A model generated the notes under the pieces. It made no database searches, had not been told where the DNA came from, and saw only the letters and a list, made by a program, of their open reading frames with translations. DNA of 54,628 nt, from contig JAKSRD010000011.1 of the NCBI GenBank assembly GCA_024403795.1, forward strand, positions 1 to 54,628, given 5' to 3'. Made by a program: the position numbers and the translations under genes. How positions within the stretch are numbered: the first letter of the stretch is position 1; each line of letters starts with the position of its first letter. This DNA comes from Saccharofermentans sp. (lineage in GTDB: Bacteria > Bacillota > Clostridia > Saccharofermentanales > Saccharofermentanaceae). Positions 26,096-35,960 of this stretch are shown here, piece after piece.

Positions 26096-26671
26096 TCAGC
26101 TCTCGCTCTTTTTCTTTGTGCGCACGGCAGCAGCCACGATCAACAATACCGCATTGACCGGAACGCAAAGTGCCGAACCGATGACGGTGACCATTACGCC
26201 TAACGCGCCGTAATCAGGGATCATCTTACGGATAGAGTTATCCACATAGTATTTCTGACCGTCGACATCGAGAGTGTCGTTTTCTACCGGAATACCATAA
26301 TATGATTGACCTTTTTCACAGAATACAACAAGAGGGATATCGAACGAAGGCAAGGGTTCCATCTCGGCATCTGCCTTGGGTACCAGCAAGTATGTGTAAT
26401 CTGATAATGAACTCATCCTTACCTTGTAATACTCATCTGTCTCTCCCAGATTACTGAAAGAGAATTCATCAGATACATCGTATTCCTTTCTGATGTTGTT
26501 AACCTTTACTGTCTCTACCGACTTGATCACAATACCTGCAACCATGACAGCAATAAGAAGCCCGACAAGTACGATGGAGACCTTGCGAAGCAATCCTTTG
26601 GATAAAGATATTGCTCCGAGACCGATTCCCGAGAGTATCAGCACAAAAATGATCATTATTGCAATTCCCAC
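26096..26671 (-). CDS. Membrane protein of unknown function
   Basis: This 191-residue protein starts with GTG at 26671, 8 bases after GGGGG. Two hydrophobic helices (about 2-22 and 30-50) come first, then a polar domain of about 90 residues (DVSDEFSFSNLGE..., PLVVFCEKGQSYYGIPV), then a last membrane helix near 160-183 and a Lys-rich tail. I recognise no family. Confidence 0.65.
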   Translation of the reverse strand: MGIAIMIIFVLILSGIGLGAISLSKGLLRKVSIVLVGLLIAVMVAGIVIKSVETVKVNNIRKEYDVSDEFSFSNLGETDEYYKVRMSSLSDYTYLLVPKADAEMEPLPSFDIPLVVFCEKGQSYYGIPVENDTLDVDGQKYYVDNSIRKMIPDYGALGVMVTVIGSALCVPVNAVLLIVAAAVRTKKKSES

Positions 26672-26828
26672 GTTTTAATCCCCCTGCAGGCCAATTTTGA
26701 ATCATTTTACGATAACATCGGTCCCTTTTTTTGTCAAAAAGCCTTCTGCTCTCAACGCATCTTCAAGATCATCTGCCTCCGCCGAACATGACGCTGACAG
26801 GAGCAGCGACTGATGTTAAGATAGAAGG

Positions 26829-27131
26829 ATGAGAACAATAACTTGTAAAAAATGCGGTCAGACATATGAGATCGGCCTGTCCGCCAACTTTATCGCAATA
26901 TGCCCGCAATGCAAGATCAGTATCGGATGCGAGTGTGAATACGGCTTTGGCCCCATCACGCCCTGCGAGATCTATGCCGGAAGCAAAGAGATCGCCAAGA
27001 TCACCGGCAGTACACCATACCGCCTCGATTCCGACGACCTCGACATTCATGCGGAATTGGAGAAGGGTTACACGAATCTTGAAGTCTATAAAGAAGCTAC
27101 GGACATCATCATTAAAGCCGTGGGCTCCTGA
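26829..27131 (+). CDS. Small zinc-ribbon protein
   Basis: This 100-residue protein has a single zinc ribbon made of CKKC (6-9) and CPQC (25-28), followed by a helical C-terminal half. No good ribosome binding site lies at the right distance, only AAGG touching the ATG, so the start is uncertain. Function unknown. It converges with the gene at 27183, across an imperfect 22-bp direct repeat at 27134-27180. Confidence 0.55.
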   Translation: MRTITCKKCGQTYEIGLSANFIAICPQCKISIGCECEYGFGPITPCEIYAGSKEIAKITGSTPYRLDSDDLDIHAELEKGYTNLEVYKEATDIIIKAVGS

Positions 27132-27133
27132 AG

Positions 27134-27180
27134 TTCAGACCGGCATGGTAACCGGGATTTCAGATCGGCGTGGTAACCGG
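27134..27180. repeat. Imperfect 22-bp direct repeat
   Basis: TTCAGACCGGCATGGTAACC (27134) and TTCAGATCGGCGTGGTAACC (27159) are 25 bases apart with two differences. They fill the short gap between convergent genes. Confidence 0.75.
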
Positions 27181-27182
27181 CC

Positions 27183-27542
27183 TTAAGTAATGACCTCCAC
27201 ATAGTCGATATCCTTTAATGATCCCATCAGTTGCGAACGCAATTCACCGGAACGCTGGTTCAGAATATCAGCGCTCTGCGTATCACAGGTGACAAATCTA
27301 ATGCCGATTTCCTTTCCGTTTTTTGTAATAAAGACCTCGGTGCCCTTCAGAGTATTCTCCTGAATCGTGATACGAACCTCCATCCCGGCATTCAGTGCTT
27401 CAGTTGTTGCACAGATCCTCGCCGCGATCTCTACACCAATATCCTTTATCGCTGTCGCAGCTTCACTTGCGAGGTCGTTGACTTTGCTCCCGCCGCACAC
27501 CATCTCGAGTTCTTTCTCCGATAATCTTCTATTCATATCCAT
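27183..27542 (-). CDS. Double-glycine leader protein with FliK/type III-like C-terminal region
   Basis: This 119-residue protein has an N-terminal LSEKELEMVCGG motif (residues 7-18), the pattern of double-glycine leaders cut by C39 peptidase ABC exporters. The rest (about 55-119: MEVRITIQENTLKGTEVF... and ...GIRFVT) resembles the C-terminal domain of hook-length regulators FliK/HrpP; this likeness is a weak impression from pattern only. GGAG precedes the start. The leader would target it for export, but no C39 exporter is in the window. Confidence 0.55.
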   Translation of the reverse strand: MDMNRRLSEKELEMVCGGSKVNDLASEAATAIKDIGVEIAARICATTEALNAGMEVRITIQENTLKGTEVFITKNGKEIGIRFVTCDTQSADILNQRSGELRSQLMGSLKDIDYVEVIT

Positions 27543-27657
27543 GTTCTTTTTCTCCGTATTTTGTTTTCATTTATTTATACGAAACAACTTGGCATAATGG
27601 CTACTGCGACTGCCGGTCTTCGGGACAACGCATTCACAAGAGTTCACCGACTCCTTT

Positions 27658-29187
27658 TTATAGACTTCCGATAAACCTGTCGAACGCTTTCTTTCCATCA
27701 GCGGTGCGCTTAAACACGCCGGCGCATTCAAGGACTTTTACAAACACTTTGCCGATCTCGTCCTGAACGACGGCATGGATGTTCTCGGAAGTGATCTTAT
27801 GTCTGCTCATCCATTCTTCCGCCCAGTCGGCATGCTTTGCGAGATCGCCGCATTCACGCAGATCTTTCTTCGCGAGGATACATTCTTCAAGGAGAGCCAT
27901 CTCACTCTTAAGTCTCGCGGGAAGGATGGCAAGTCCCATGACTTCGATGAGGCCGATGTTCTCTTTCTTGATGTGATGGAGATCTGCAGACGGATGGAAA
28001 ACGCCCAGGGGACTCTCTTCAGTCGTTATGTTGTTCCTGAGAACAAGGTCAAGTTCATAAAGATCGCCGTGCATTCTTGCGATCGGCGTGATCGTGTTGT
28101 GCGGCACGCCGTCCGTCTCGCTGAAGATAAATGCATCTTCATCCGTATAGCTTCTCCAGGCGCCGAGAATGTGGTCAGAAGCATCCGTAAGCCTGTCGAT
28201 ATCGCTTCCCTGAAGTCTGATCACGGACAACGGCCATCTGACGATTCCGGCGGTAAGATCTTCATAGCCGGGAAGCGTGAAGTTCTTCTCATATGGCGCT
28301 TTTGCCATCGCGAAAACATATCCGCCGCCCTGGAAGTGATCGTGACTCAGGATGGAACCTCCGACGATCGGCAGATCGGCATTAGAGCCGGCAGTATAGT
28401 GCGGAAACTGTCCGACAAAACAGAGAAGCTTGCGTATCGCACTCCTGTCCACCTTCATGTGGATATGCTTTTTGTTTATGATGATGCAATGCTCGTTGTA
28501 ATAGACATAAGGTGAATACTGAAGATAGTATTCCTCGCCGTCAAGCGATACCGGGATCACTCTGTGATTCTGTCTTGCGGGATGAGAGATGTGTCCGGCA
28601 TAGCCTTCATTCTCCACACAGAGAAGACACGCGGGATATCCTGAACTCTTGGCTTTGCCGGCTCTCGCGATGTCTCTCGGATCCTTCTCGGGCTTGGAGA
28701 GATTGATCGTGATATCGATAGGACCGTACTCTGTATCAGTTACCCACTTCTCATCCTTGGCAATACGGTCGGTACGTATATAGTTCGTCTTCCTGCAAAG
28801 GCCGTAGAAATAATCCGTTGCCGATCTGCTGTCCTCGGCATACCGCTCTTTGAAAGTCCTTCTTACAACAGAAGGCGGAGGCGTAAGAATGCCCATGATC
28901 TTCGTATCAAAAAGGTCGGTAGAAGTTACCGTATCGTCTTCTATGAGACCGTTCTCAAGAGCATAACGGCACATGTCTTCAAGGATGTCCGCAAGCGGCC
29001 TCTCGCCTACGCTCTCTTCGCCGGCTGTCGCTTCGCCCGTTGCTTCTCCCGTTACATTTTCTTCCGCATGATCGATCAGCCCGAACAGTTCAAGCAGACC
29101 GTTTATCGTGTATATCCTGTCGTCTTCATCGACAAGTCCTTCACGAAGACCGTAAGTGATAAGTTCATTGATAAGTCTGTTGATCAC
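27658..29187 (-). CDS. galT: Galactose-1-phosphate uridylyltransferase, class II
   Basis: This 509-residue class II (Firmicute-type) GalT swaps UMP between UDP-glucose and galactose-1-phosphate in the Leloir pathway. The uridylylated-histidine region is visible as SHDHFQGG, with HISHPARQNHRVIPV upstream. It starts with GTG at 29187, with GGGAG 10 bases upstream. An acidic, low-complexity insert lies near residues 40-60 (VTGEATGEATAGEE). It follows galK by 28 bases, so the two are an operon. No galE or mutarotase is next to it. Confidence 0.93.
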   Translation of the reverse strand: MINRLINELITYGLREGLVDEDDRIYTINGLLELFGLIDHAEENVTGEATGEATAGEESVGERPLADILEDMCRYALENGLIEDDTVTSTDLFDTKIMGILTPPPSVVRRTFKERYAEDSRSATDYFYGLCRKTNYIRTDRIAKDEKWVTDTEYGPIDITINLSKPEKDPRDIARAGKAKSSGYPACLLCVENEGYAGHISHPARQNHRVIPVSLDGEEYYLQYSPYVYYNEHCIIINKKHIHMKVDRSAIRKLLCFVGQFPHYTAGSNADLPIVGGSILSHDHFQGGGYVFAMAKAPYEKNFTLPGYEDLTAGIVRWPLSVIRLQGSDIDRLTDASDHILGAWRSYTDEDAFIFSETDGVPHNTITPIARMHGDLYELDLVLRNNITTEESPLGVFHPSADLHHIKKENIGLIEVMGLAILPARLKSEMALLEECILAKKDLRECGDLAKHADWAEEWMSRHKITSENIHAVVQDEIGKVFVKVLECAGVFKRTADGKKAFDRFIGSL

Positions 29188-29215
29188 GCGAAAATATCTC
29201 CCAATATTTCTGTAG

Positions 29216-30514
29216 TCATAGAACTCTCATTCCGCCGTACTTGCGGATAAGAAGCACGCTGCATGAGCCTTCTCCGAATATGCCGTCCATTCTCTTACGG
29301 TATTCTGCCACTGCATCGTTCTTTACAAAAGCCTGTATTGTCCCCGCAAAGCCGCCGCCGTGCACCCTGCACGCTCCGTCATCACCAAGGATATCCTCGC
29401 TTATCGCAAGCGCGAGAGAGACATTCTGATGCATGAAATCTGCCGGAGAATAGACATTCTGAAGATACTTGTAGGAAGAATTGCCGGAAGCCTTCACAAG
29501 GTCCAGAAATGCTTCCGTGTCGTCTGCAAGAAGAGCTTCCGTCTCTTTCTTAACGCGCTCGTTCTCACGGATAAAATGCATCGCACGAAGCACTGCTCTG
29601 TCGCCTGCAAGGGCTCTGATCGAGGTCATGTTTTCGAGAAGTTCGGAGAGCTCGATCCCGAGAAGAACGTCTTTGCCGAAGAAAGAAGCAACCTTCTTCA
29701 TCTCAGCTGGGATCGCGGCGTAGTCAGAGGTAAGGTCGGAGTGAGAACCTTTGGTGTCGGTAATGCAAAGGCTGTAGCCGTGCTTGTTCAGATCGAATGT
29801 GATCTTCTCCACCTTCGGATCCTTAGCATCTGCAAAATCAACATGGACCATGTTGCCGCACGAACATGCCATCTGATCCATAAGGCCGCAGGGCTTGCCG
29901 AAGTGCTCATTCTCGGCGTACTGTCCGATGACCGCGATCTCTTCGGGAGATACGGTCATGCCGTTATAAAGACCTGACAGGATGTTGCCGATAAGGACCT
30001 CGTAAGCGGCGGATGAGGATAAGCCCGCGCCGATCAGTACATCACTTGTTATGTATGCGTTAAAACCGCCGACCTTATAGCCGTGCCTAACAAAACCGTC
30101 TGCAACGCCTCTTATAAGCGCTTCGGTAGTACCTCTTAAGTCCTCTTTGACAGAAAGCTCATCGAGAGACACCTTGATCAGAGGGTATCCCTGAGAGATG
30201 ACGGTGATCACATTGTCTTCGGTCTTATTTACGATCCCGATGGCATCAAGATCGATGGATGCGGCAAGGATCTCGCCATGCTGATGGTCGGTGTGATTGC
30301 CGCCGATCTCGCTCCTTCCTGGCGCACTGTAGATCTCAATACCGCCTTCGACATCGCACTCATCGCACTCACCAAACGCTTCAACAAAGGCATTGATCGC
30401 GTCCGAATATCTTTGCTTCTGATAAGCCATCCTGCTTTCGTCTGCATAGATATCCAGGAACAGATCGTCGTATTTACCGCTGTTGATCTCTGATATTAAC
30501 TTACTCGTATTCAA
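29216..30514 (-). CDS. galK: Galactokinase
   Basis: This 432-residue GHMP-family kinase phosphorylates galactose at C1 using ATP. The galactokinase signature is visible as GRSEIGGNHTDHQHG (about 67-81), the GHMP ATP-binding loop as GAGLSSSAAYE, and MDQMACSCG further on. The start is TTG at 30514, 8 bases after GGGAG. It is first in the galK-galT operon. Some class members with an extended N-terminus have altered sugar use; about 40 residues precede the signature region here, slightly more than usual. Confidence 0.93.
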   Translation of the reverse strand: MNTSKLISEINSGKYDDLFLDIYADESRMAYQKQRYSDAINAFVEAFGECDECDVEGGIEIYSAPGRSEIGGNHTDHQHGEILAASIDLDAIGIVNKTEDNVITVISQGYPLIKVSLDELSVKEDLRGTTEALIRGVADGFVRHGYKVGGFNAYITSDVLIGAGLSSSAAYEVLIGNILSGLYNGMTVSPEEIAVIGQYAENEHFGKPCGLMDQMACSCGNMVHVDFADAKDPKVEKITFDLNKHGYSLCITDTKGSHSDLTSDYAAIPAEMKKVASFFGKDVLLGIELSELLENMTSIRALAGDRAVLRAMHFIRENERVKKETEALLADDTEAFLDLVKASGNSSYKYLQNVYSPADFMHQNVSLALAISEDILGDDGACRVHGGGFAGTIQAFVKNDAVAEYRKRMDGIFGEGSCSVLLIRKYGGMRVL

Positions 30515-30626
30515 ATCTGTCTCTCCCGAAATTCTATATTGCCCTACACATTATAATGCGTTTGTTTTATTTGCGTGAAGCTCTCGAAAAAATTAAAATG
30601 AACGTGCATATACACGAGGTGATTAC

Positions 30627-31676
30627 ATGAGAAAAATTCTTACATCAATTACTGCAACGATACTCTGTGCAATGCTCGCACTCTCGCTTCTCGGCTGCAG
30701 TGTCAATAATAACAAGGCTGCTAAGGTTAAGGTTCTTATCGTTCCTAAGTTTGAGGTCGATAACATTACGGGCGATTTCCCCGGTGAAGCGCAGCTTTTC
30801 TACGAGAAATACTGCGCCGGCAAAGCTGAGACGGAACTGCCGAATCTGCCGGAGACCGCTTCCTTCTACTACAATCAGGATAACGGTGCAGCCATTCTGA
30901 TCACAGGTTCAGGAAAGACTGCCGCAACGCTCGCCATGACCGCAGTCCTTAATAACCCGGACTACGATCTCTCCGAAGCATTCATCGTATCAGTAGGCTG
31001 CAGCGGCGGCAGTTATGAGACTACCGTTCTCGGTGATGTGGTTCTGGTTACGGGTGCTTGTGATAACGAGCTTGGACACACTGCGGATATCAGGGAGTTC
31101 GACGATACCGGCAAAGATATCACCTGGTTTCAGGATCCGTCCTTTGACGCAACCGCATATAAGGTAATGGATGCGCAGCTGAATGATGAAGTTTACGGCC
31201 TGATAAAAGATGTAGAGCTTCAGACAACGGAGCTGAGCCGTTCAGTGACAGCCGAGAATTTCCCGGGCGAAGAATGGCGGCTTCGCGATCCTATGGTGAT
31301 CAAGGGAACCTCCGTCACCGGAGACAGCTATTGGAAAGGCATCTACGGTCACAACAATGCCGTCGCCGTTACCGGAACATACAAGATGCCCGATCCGTAT
31401 GCATCAACCGAGATGGAAGATCTGGCCATGGCTAATGTGGCCGAGAGTTACGGCTTTACGAACCGATTTATCACGCTTCGTGTGGTTGTCGATCTGGATG
31501 TTTTCCTCGGCAATGACAGCCCGGAGAGTCTTTGGAGCGACGGTGAAGCCTACAACGACACGGTGGATGACACGAGCGGCGAGATGATAGACGTTTTCGA
31601 GCCCGGCATGCACAATCTTTTTGATGCATCAGAGATCGTGATCGACGCCATATTGGACGGAACGCTCAGCGTATAA
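30627..31676 (+). CDS. NUP-family (purine nucleoside permease-like) lipoprotein
   Basis: This 349-residue lipoprotein has signal peptide and lipobox LLGC near residue 28. The mature part matches the NUP family, a nucleoside phosphorylase-like fold: VKVLIVPKFEVD at the start, an AAILITGSGKTAATL strand-loop, GDVVLVTGACDNELGHTADIRE, and a GDSYWKG segment. Family members have been linked to nucleoside uptake in yeast. The anchored form here probably acts outside the cell on nucleosides. It converges with the zinc-ribbon gene, with only 6 bases between them. Confidence 0.8.
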   Translation: MRKILTSITATILCAMLALSLLGCSVNNNKAAKVKVLIVPKFEVDNITGDFPGEAQLFYEKYCAGKAETELPNLPETASFYYNQDNGAAILITGSGKTAATLAMTAVLNNPDYDLSEAFIVSVGCSGGSYETTVLGDVVLVTGACDNELGHTADIREFDDTGKDITWFQDPSFDATAYKVMDAQLNDEVYGLIKDVELQTTELSRSVTAENFPGEEWRLRDPMVIKGTSVTGDSYWKGIYGHNNAVAVTGTYKMPDPYASTEMEDLAMANVAESYGFTNRFITLRVVVDLDVFLGNDSPESLWSDGEAYNDTVDDTSGEMIDVFEPGMHNLFDASEIVIDAILDGTLSV

Positions 31677-31682
31677 AAACAC

Positions 31683-32786
31683 TTACTGCATGTTTCCGTT
31701 GTTCGGATTCTTGATCCCTCTCATATCTCGGAATACCTCCGACACCGACTTCAGGATCTTCTTATCACTGTGGTCGCCTCTGTAGACAGCTCTGACGACC
31801 CAGTCTCTGTAATCGACAGCGGCACTCTTTCCGCAGAACGGACAGATCCTGTTCCGCATCGAATCGTAGCTTGCCCCGCATCCGTCACAATGCAGAGCTC
31901 TGATATAGAATCGCCTGTTTACAGGCTGAGAAATATCTTTCTCAAGCTCGATCATGAAGGGTTCGTTAACGTTGACCAGAAAATTATTCCTTATGGCGAT
32001 CGTGCGCATGTTGCACTGAACCGTGAGGATGCAGTGATATCTCGTATCAATGATAAAAGGTCCGGCTATTACGCCGCCTGTGGAGATAGCATCGACAATA
32101 TCATTGAAGGCTCCGTCCATAGGTACTCCGATGTAAAAAGGAAGCTCCGATATCTTCTCTGCAAAGATCATGTTCAGAAGTAGTGAGACTGCTTTCTGTG
32201 CCAGATATTCATAAGAATAATCGTTGGTGAATCTCGCCATATCAGTCTCATAACGAGCCTTGCAATTGGCTTCGATCATTGACGCAAAAGATGCCCACAT
32301 GCCTCTTGACCAGCCGAAAAGCGTTACCTTCGGGAACAGTTCATCCACGCTGAATTTTGCACCGCACTTCTTACAGCCGTGCATAAACTCGTTGACCGTA
32401 GAGACTCCTCCGCAGTTAGGGCAGATATATTCATCGGCTTCAATGGCATTGGGGTTCTTGTAATCGATGGTGCTCAGATACATATTGCAGTGCTCCACCG
32501 CCTGATATGCGAGCTGCCCTCCGACTTTGAACGTCTTCTTCATCGTAGCCTCTGTTCTCAGTGAGTCGTATATATAATGGTCATCCTCACTTCGTAAGGT
32601 TACGCCAAACTGATTATTCAGGAAATCCAGCTCATTATCCATCGTAAGGTTGTACGCCTTCAGCCGCTTCATCTGCATCTCCTGAGCGAACAAAGCATCC
32701 TGCGTTACCGTCGTAAACCTCACATCGTCACTTAATTCTTTTTGAAAGCTCCGACACAAATTAATGATTCTTATATCTATCGGCAT
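31683..32786 (-). CDS. Protein with two zinc ribbons, function unknown
   Basis: This 367-residue protein has no signal or membrane segment. The first zinc ribbon, CPNCG...CKKCG, is at about 122-141; the second, CDGCG...CPFCG, is at about 303-324. Between them is an alpha/beta region with a VTLFGWSRGMWASF segment. No family is recognised. The start at 32786 has no strong ribosome binding site, so a different start is possible. Confidence 0.6.
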   Translation of the reverse strand: MPIDIRIINLCRSFQKELSDDVRFTTVTQDALFAQEMQMKRLKAYNLTMDNELDFLNNQFGVTLRSEDDHYIYDSLRTEATMKKTFKVGGQLAYQAVEHCNMYLSTIDYKNPNAIEADEYICPNCGGVSTVNEFMHGCKKCGAKFSVDELFPKVTLFGWSRGMWASFASMIEANCKARYETDMARFTNDYSYEYLAQKAVSLLLNMIFAEKISELPFYIGVPMDGAFNDIVDAISTGGVIAGPFIIDTRYHCILTVQCNMRTIAIRNNFLVNVNEPFMIELEKDISQPVNRRFYIRALHCDGCGASYDSMRNRICPFCGKSAAVDYRDWVVRAVYRGDHSDKKILKSVSEVFRDMRGIKNPNNGNMQ

Positions 32787-32841
32787 AATCTGAAATCACA
32801 CTTTCTTATAACAAACCAAGCACATATGACTGCGGTATTCT

Positions 32842-33402
32842 TTAACCGGAATAATTCGTTCCGGTTATCAGATACCAATTATTGTCGATCTTAACTTCGC
32901 GATATGTATTCGAGATATCATCGCCTGAATAATCATCATCTTTATAGACCAATGAATAAAAATGTACATCCTTCGAATTCACACCGTCGCCATTCTTGAT
33001 CTTGAGTCTCTTAACAGGGATAACGATGCATACGTCTCCCTCATCATCAAAAGATACATCCAAATATGTAAACACGGGGAAATCATTGCCTGCGGAATAT
33101 ATACCGTTCAAAGACATGAGTGTCTCATTGATAACATTATCCGAGATCAATTCGCTATGATATTTCCCGGCATCCTTATCATCACAGGCAATCGCGAACA
33201 AACCGTAACCGACATCGAATCTGGCTTCTACGAAGCCCGGCTGATAGTAATCTTTGATCCTTGTGACAATACAAGCAAAATCCTCGTCGTTCTTTCTGTA
33301 ACATTGAATCGACTGTACATACGAAGAATTGTATATGATCAGTGAAAATGTGCCCAGCAATACCGTGAGGCATGACAAAAAAATGATCAGAAACTTCTTC
33401 AT
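32842..33402 (-). CDS. Small secreted or membrane-anchored protein
   Basis: This 186-residue protein has a signal-anchor at 3-24 and no lipobox cysteine. The exported part is rich in Asp, Tyr and beta-type strands (YGLFAIACDDKDAG, VFTYLDVSFDDEGDVCIVIPV). GGGGAG lies 6 bases before the start. No family recognised. Confidence 0.6.
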   Translation of the reverse strand: MKKFLIIFLSCLTVLLGTFSLIIYNSSYVQSIQCYRKNDEDFACIVTRIKDYYQPGFVEARFDVGYGLFAIACDDKDAGKYHSELISDNVINETLMSLNGIYSAGNDFPVFTYLDVSFDDEGDVCIVIPVKRLKIKNGDGVNSKDVHFYSLVYKDDDYSGDDISNTYREVKIDNNWYLITGTNYSG

Positions 33403-33743
33403 CCATTACTCCCCTATCCACGATCCTCTTCCATAAGCAGAATCAAATTTTGTAAAGCCGCTGCTATTATACCACCATTGCCGATCTTGATTCCCTCGTA
33501 AAAATTTCCTTACATTCAGTGCTGCTTCACAAGTGCTGATACCGCGGGCGTTGCCGAGCTCTCCGATTCAAAGATTCCACCGCAAAAACAGTTAATGTAT
33601 TGTTAAGGAAAAGAGATTTTACGGTTAAGGTTCGATATGTAGACTATGGTCATAAGGTTAAACAAACCAAACACTTCAAACGACGAAAGGAAACACAGAA
33701 CAAGTCATAACACTCAACCTTTTTTAATACATAGTCCCTCTCG
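33403..33743. other. Intergenic stretch, nothing recognised
   Basis: AT-rich gap between the genes at 32842-33402 and 33783-34901. Apart from the terminator at its end (33744-33773) I see no ORF with a ribosome binding site and no structured RNA. Confidence 0.5.
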
Positions 33744-33773
33744 AAAAAACCTCACACCACCAGGGCGTGAGGT
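33744..33773 (-). terminator. Intrinsic terminator of the M20 hydrolase gene
   Basis: On the minus strand ACCTCAC pairs with GTGAGGT around a short loop and is followed by TTTTTT. It lies 10 bases after the stop at 33783. Confidence 0.85.
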
Positions 33774-33782
33774 ATTTTCATG

Positions 33783-34901
33783 TCAAGTTGTGATCTTCCC
33801 GATCAGCTCGACCGCTATCTCAAGTCCGGCCTTAAGTGATCCCTTCACGACTTTTTCTTCTCTCGTATGGGCTGCACTTCCGTTGTAGACGCCTACGCAT
33901 ATTGCCGGAATGCCGAGTGACAGCGGCACGTTGCAATCCGTGGAACCCTGATTGAATTCGGTTTTCTCGACGCCTCCGAATTCCTTGTTGACTTCGCTGA
34001 CGAGGCTCCTCAAAGAAGACATCTCCTCTTCGGATACATCTCCCATTCCGGGACGGTTTCCGACGCATTTGACCGTTATCTCGGCTTCCCCGTTCCTGCA
34101 GCTCTCGAAGATCTCATCGAACCGTTGCTCCATTATCTCCATGCAAGAAGCGTCACTCGAACGATATTCGCAGAGCATCTCCGCTTCCTGTGCTATTGTG
34201 TTGACGCTCGTTCCGCCTGAGATCGTACCGACGTTGAATGTCGTTTTCGCGCCCTCCTTATCAGGCACCTCGATCGAGTAGATCCTGTTCACGATCTCTG
34301 ACATTACGGCTATCGCATTCACGTTCCCGAATCTGTTGAATGAATGCCCGCCTTCGGTCCTGACCGTCACCTTGTATCGCACGCTTCCCACCGCGTGATC
34401 CACGGCGATCCCTATCGTCGAATCAAACGCAACATACTTCTTTATCTTCGTTCCGAACTTCTCGAAAAGATGCTTCACGCCCATCAGATTCCCGAGGCCT
34501 TCCTCGCACGAATTGAAGACGAACATCACATGCTTATCCTTAAGCGCATCAGTTCCGAGCAAGCGCTTTATCGCATATAAGAGCACCACCACGGATGCGG
34601 TATCATCACCGACTCCTGGACTTGCGATAAAGGCATCGTCCTCAATCACCGGCATCGGCGACAAATCAGGAAAAACAGTATCCGTATGCGCGCTGAAGAC
34701 CGTCATCCCTTCGTCACCCGGCCCCGTCTCAAATATGACGTTCCGTGCTTCATCAATATAAACGCCGGCAGCACCGGCATTCTCAAGCCATGCCTTAATA
34801 TATGCCGCTCTCTCATCTTCGTGATAACTCGGAGCAGGTATCCTGCAAAGCTCGCGCAATGTGTTCAGCATGCTCTCATATTCACTGTCAGTTACACTCA
34901 T
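33783..34901 (-). CDS. M20-family metallopeptidase/hydrolase
   Basis: This 372-residue cytoplasmic M20 (peptidase T/ArgE/CPG2-type) enzyme has metal ligands in SAHTDTV (His72, Asp74) and GVGDD (Asp99 or Asp100), the catalytic and metal glutamates in SCEEGLGN (Glu133, Glu134), and a dimerisation domain in the middle. It would cut small peptides or N-acyl amino acids using two zinc ions. The ribosome binding site is weak. A terminator follows directly. Confidence 0.85.
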   Translation of the reverse strand: MSVTDSEYESMLNTLRELCRIPAPSYHEDERAAYIKAWLENAGAAGVYIDEARNVIFETGPGDEGMTVFSAHTDTVFPDLSPMPVIEDDAFIASPGVGDDTASVVVLLYAIKRLLGTDALKDKHVMFVFNSCEEGLGNLMGVKHLFEKFGTKIKKYVAFDSTIGIAVDHAVGSVRYKVTVRTEGGHSFNRFGNVNAIAVMSEIVNRIYSIEVPDKEGAKTTFNVGTISGGTSVNTIAQEAEMLCEYRSSDASCMEIMEQRFDEIFESCRNGEAEITVKCVGNRPGMGDVSEEEMSSLRSLVSEVNKEFGGVEKTEFNQGSTDCNVPLSLGIPAICVGVYNGSAAHTREEKVVKGSLKAGLEIAVELIGKITT

Positions 34902-34986
34902 GTTTTCACCGTTTTTTACTGCTTTTGTTTGCTCGGCGATCCGCGTTTATGTCTTGATCCGTCCGCACTCCGCCGAGCCGCTCTTC

Positions 34987-35751
34987 TCATCTGCTGTAGA
35001 CGCCGGTCAGGACTTCTTTCTTCCAGCTGTCTTTGTCTTTCACCGGGAAATCCGGATACAGATCAACGGCATCAGCAGCCGCCTGATTGTCGTACGGAAT
35101 GCTCAGGATCTCAGTCCTGAAAGGCGTCTTCTCAGAGCTTCCCAGATCTCCTTCGATCAGGATACCGTGAACTCTCGGTACACCTAAACTGTTACCGACG
35201 CTTCCGGTATTGATCGCGTATCCCTGACCGCACGCTCTGAGATAAGGCATATGACTGTCGGCGCAGATATACGCGTCGAATTCTCTGTCGGACACCTTTG
35301 AATTGAATCCCTGTGCCATTTCTTCCCAGCTGTCGTATGCCTGATAGAGTCTGTCCGTAGGGCGTCCGTGCACCAGACGGAACCACATTCCGCTTATCAG
35401 TATCTCGCTCTCAAAAGGAAGCTCTGCGAGCCAATTCAGACGTTCCTCGCCAAGCTGATCCCACATATAAGTCAGCATGGGACCAAGTACTTTCCAGAAC
35501 TCGCCATCGATGGTTTGCTTTTCCTTTTTCTCTTTATAAAGTTCAACGGCCATGTCATCCCAGTTTCCCTTGATCACATGAGTACAATTGGCGCGAACCC
35601 AATCCATAGTCTGATCGTTTTCGGGACCTTTACCGACGGCATCTCCCAAAAACCAGATCACATCCGGCGAGATCTTCTTGATCTCTTTCTCAAGTGCTCT
35701 TACAGCAGGCATATTGCCGTGTATATCAGAGATAAAAAGTGCTTTGCCCAT
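34987..35751 (-). CDS. Metallophosphoesterase
   Basis: The start at 35751, 9 bases after GGAAAGG, gives 255 residues of a calcineurin-like phosphoesterase. The five motifs are in order: SDIHGN (Asp9, His11), FLGDAVGKG, KGNWDD (GNxD), a central His near CADSHMP, and LVHGRP. Such enzymes bind two metals and split phosphomonoesters or phosphodiesters. The type resembles YfcE and diadenosine tetraphosphatase-like proteins; the substrate is unknown. It lies 85 bases downstream in the gap before the M20 gene, in the same direction. Confidence 0.85.
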   Translation of the reverse strand: MGKALFISDIHGNMPAVRALEKEIKKISPDVIWFLGDAVGKGPENDQTMDWVRANCTHVIKGNWDDMAVELYKEKKEKQTIDGEFWKVLGPMLTYMWDQLGEERLNWLAELPFESEILISGMWFRLVHGRPTDRLYQAYDSWEEMAQGFNSKVSDREFDAYICADSHMPYLRACGQGYAINTGSVGNSLGVPRVHGILIEGDLGSSEKTPFRTEILSIPYDNQAAADAVDLYPDFPVKDKDSWKKEVLTGVYSR

Positions 35752-35936
35752 AACACACATCCTTTCCGTAACTTTACGCATTGATTATATCGTAATGTGA
35801 CCGGGGATAAGACGCTTTCTTTTCGGAACCCGGCTTTGGTGTTTTTTGTGCCGCTACTGCTGGTTTTCGAGCTCGAACGACACAAAAGTAAGCGTGCCTG
35901 TGTCGGGAAAACTTTTCGAGCTCTTCCGACACAAAA

Positions 35937-35960
35937 GGGGCTGCTTTGAAGACAGCCCCC
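35937..35960 (-). terminator. Intrinsic terminator of the 37873-36050 gene
   Basis: GGGGCTG pairs with CAGCCCC around a short loop, followed on the minus strand by TTTTGTG. Upstream on the plus strand, 35870-35936 holds a duplicated TTTTCGAGCTC...CGACACAAAA motif. Confidence 0.75.

Noticed and set aside
33646..33888. 80-codon plus-strand frame
   Set aside because: No ribosome binding site and it runs through the terminator and into the M20 gene on the other strand.
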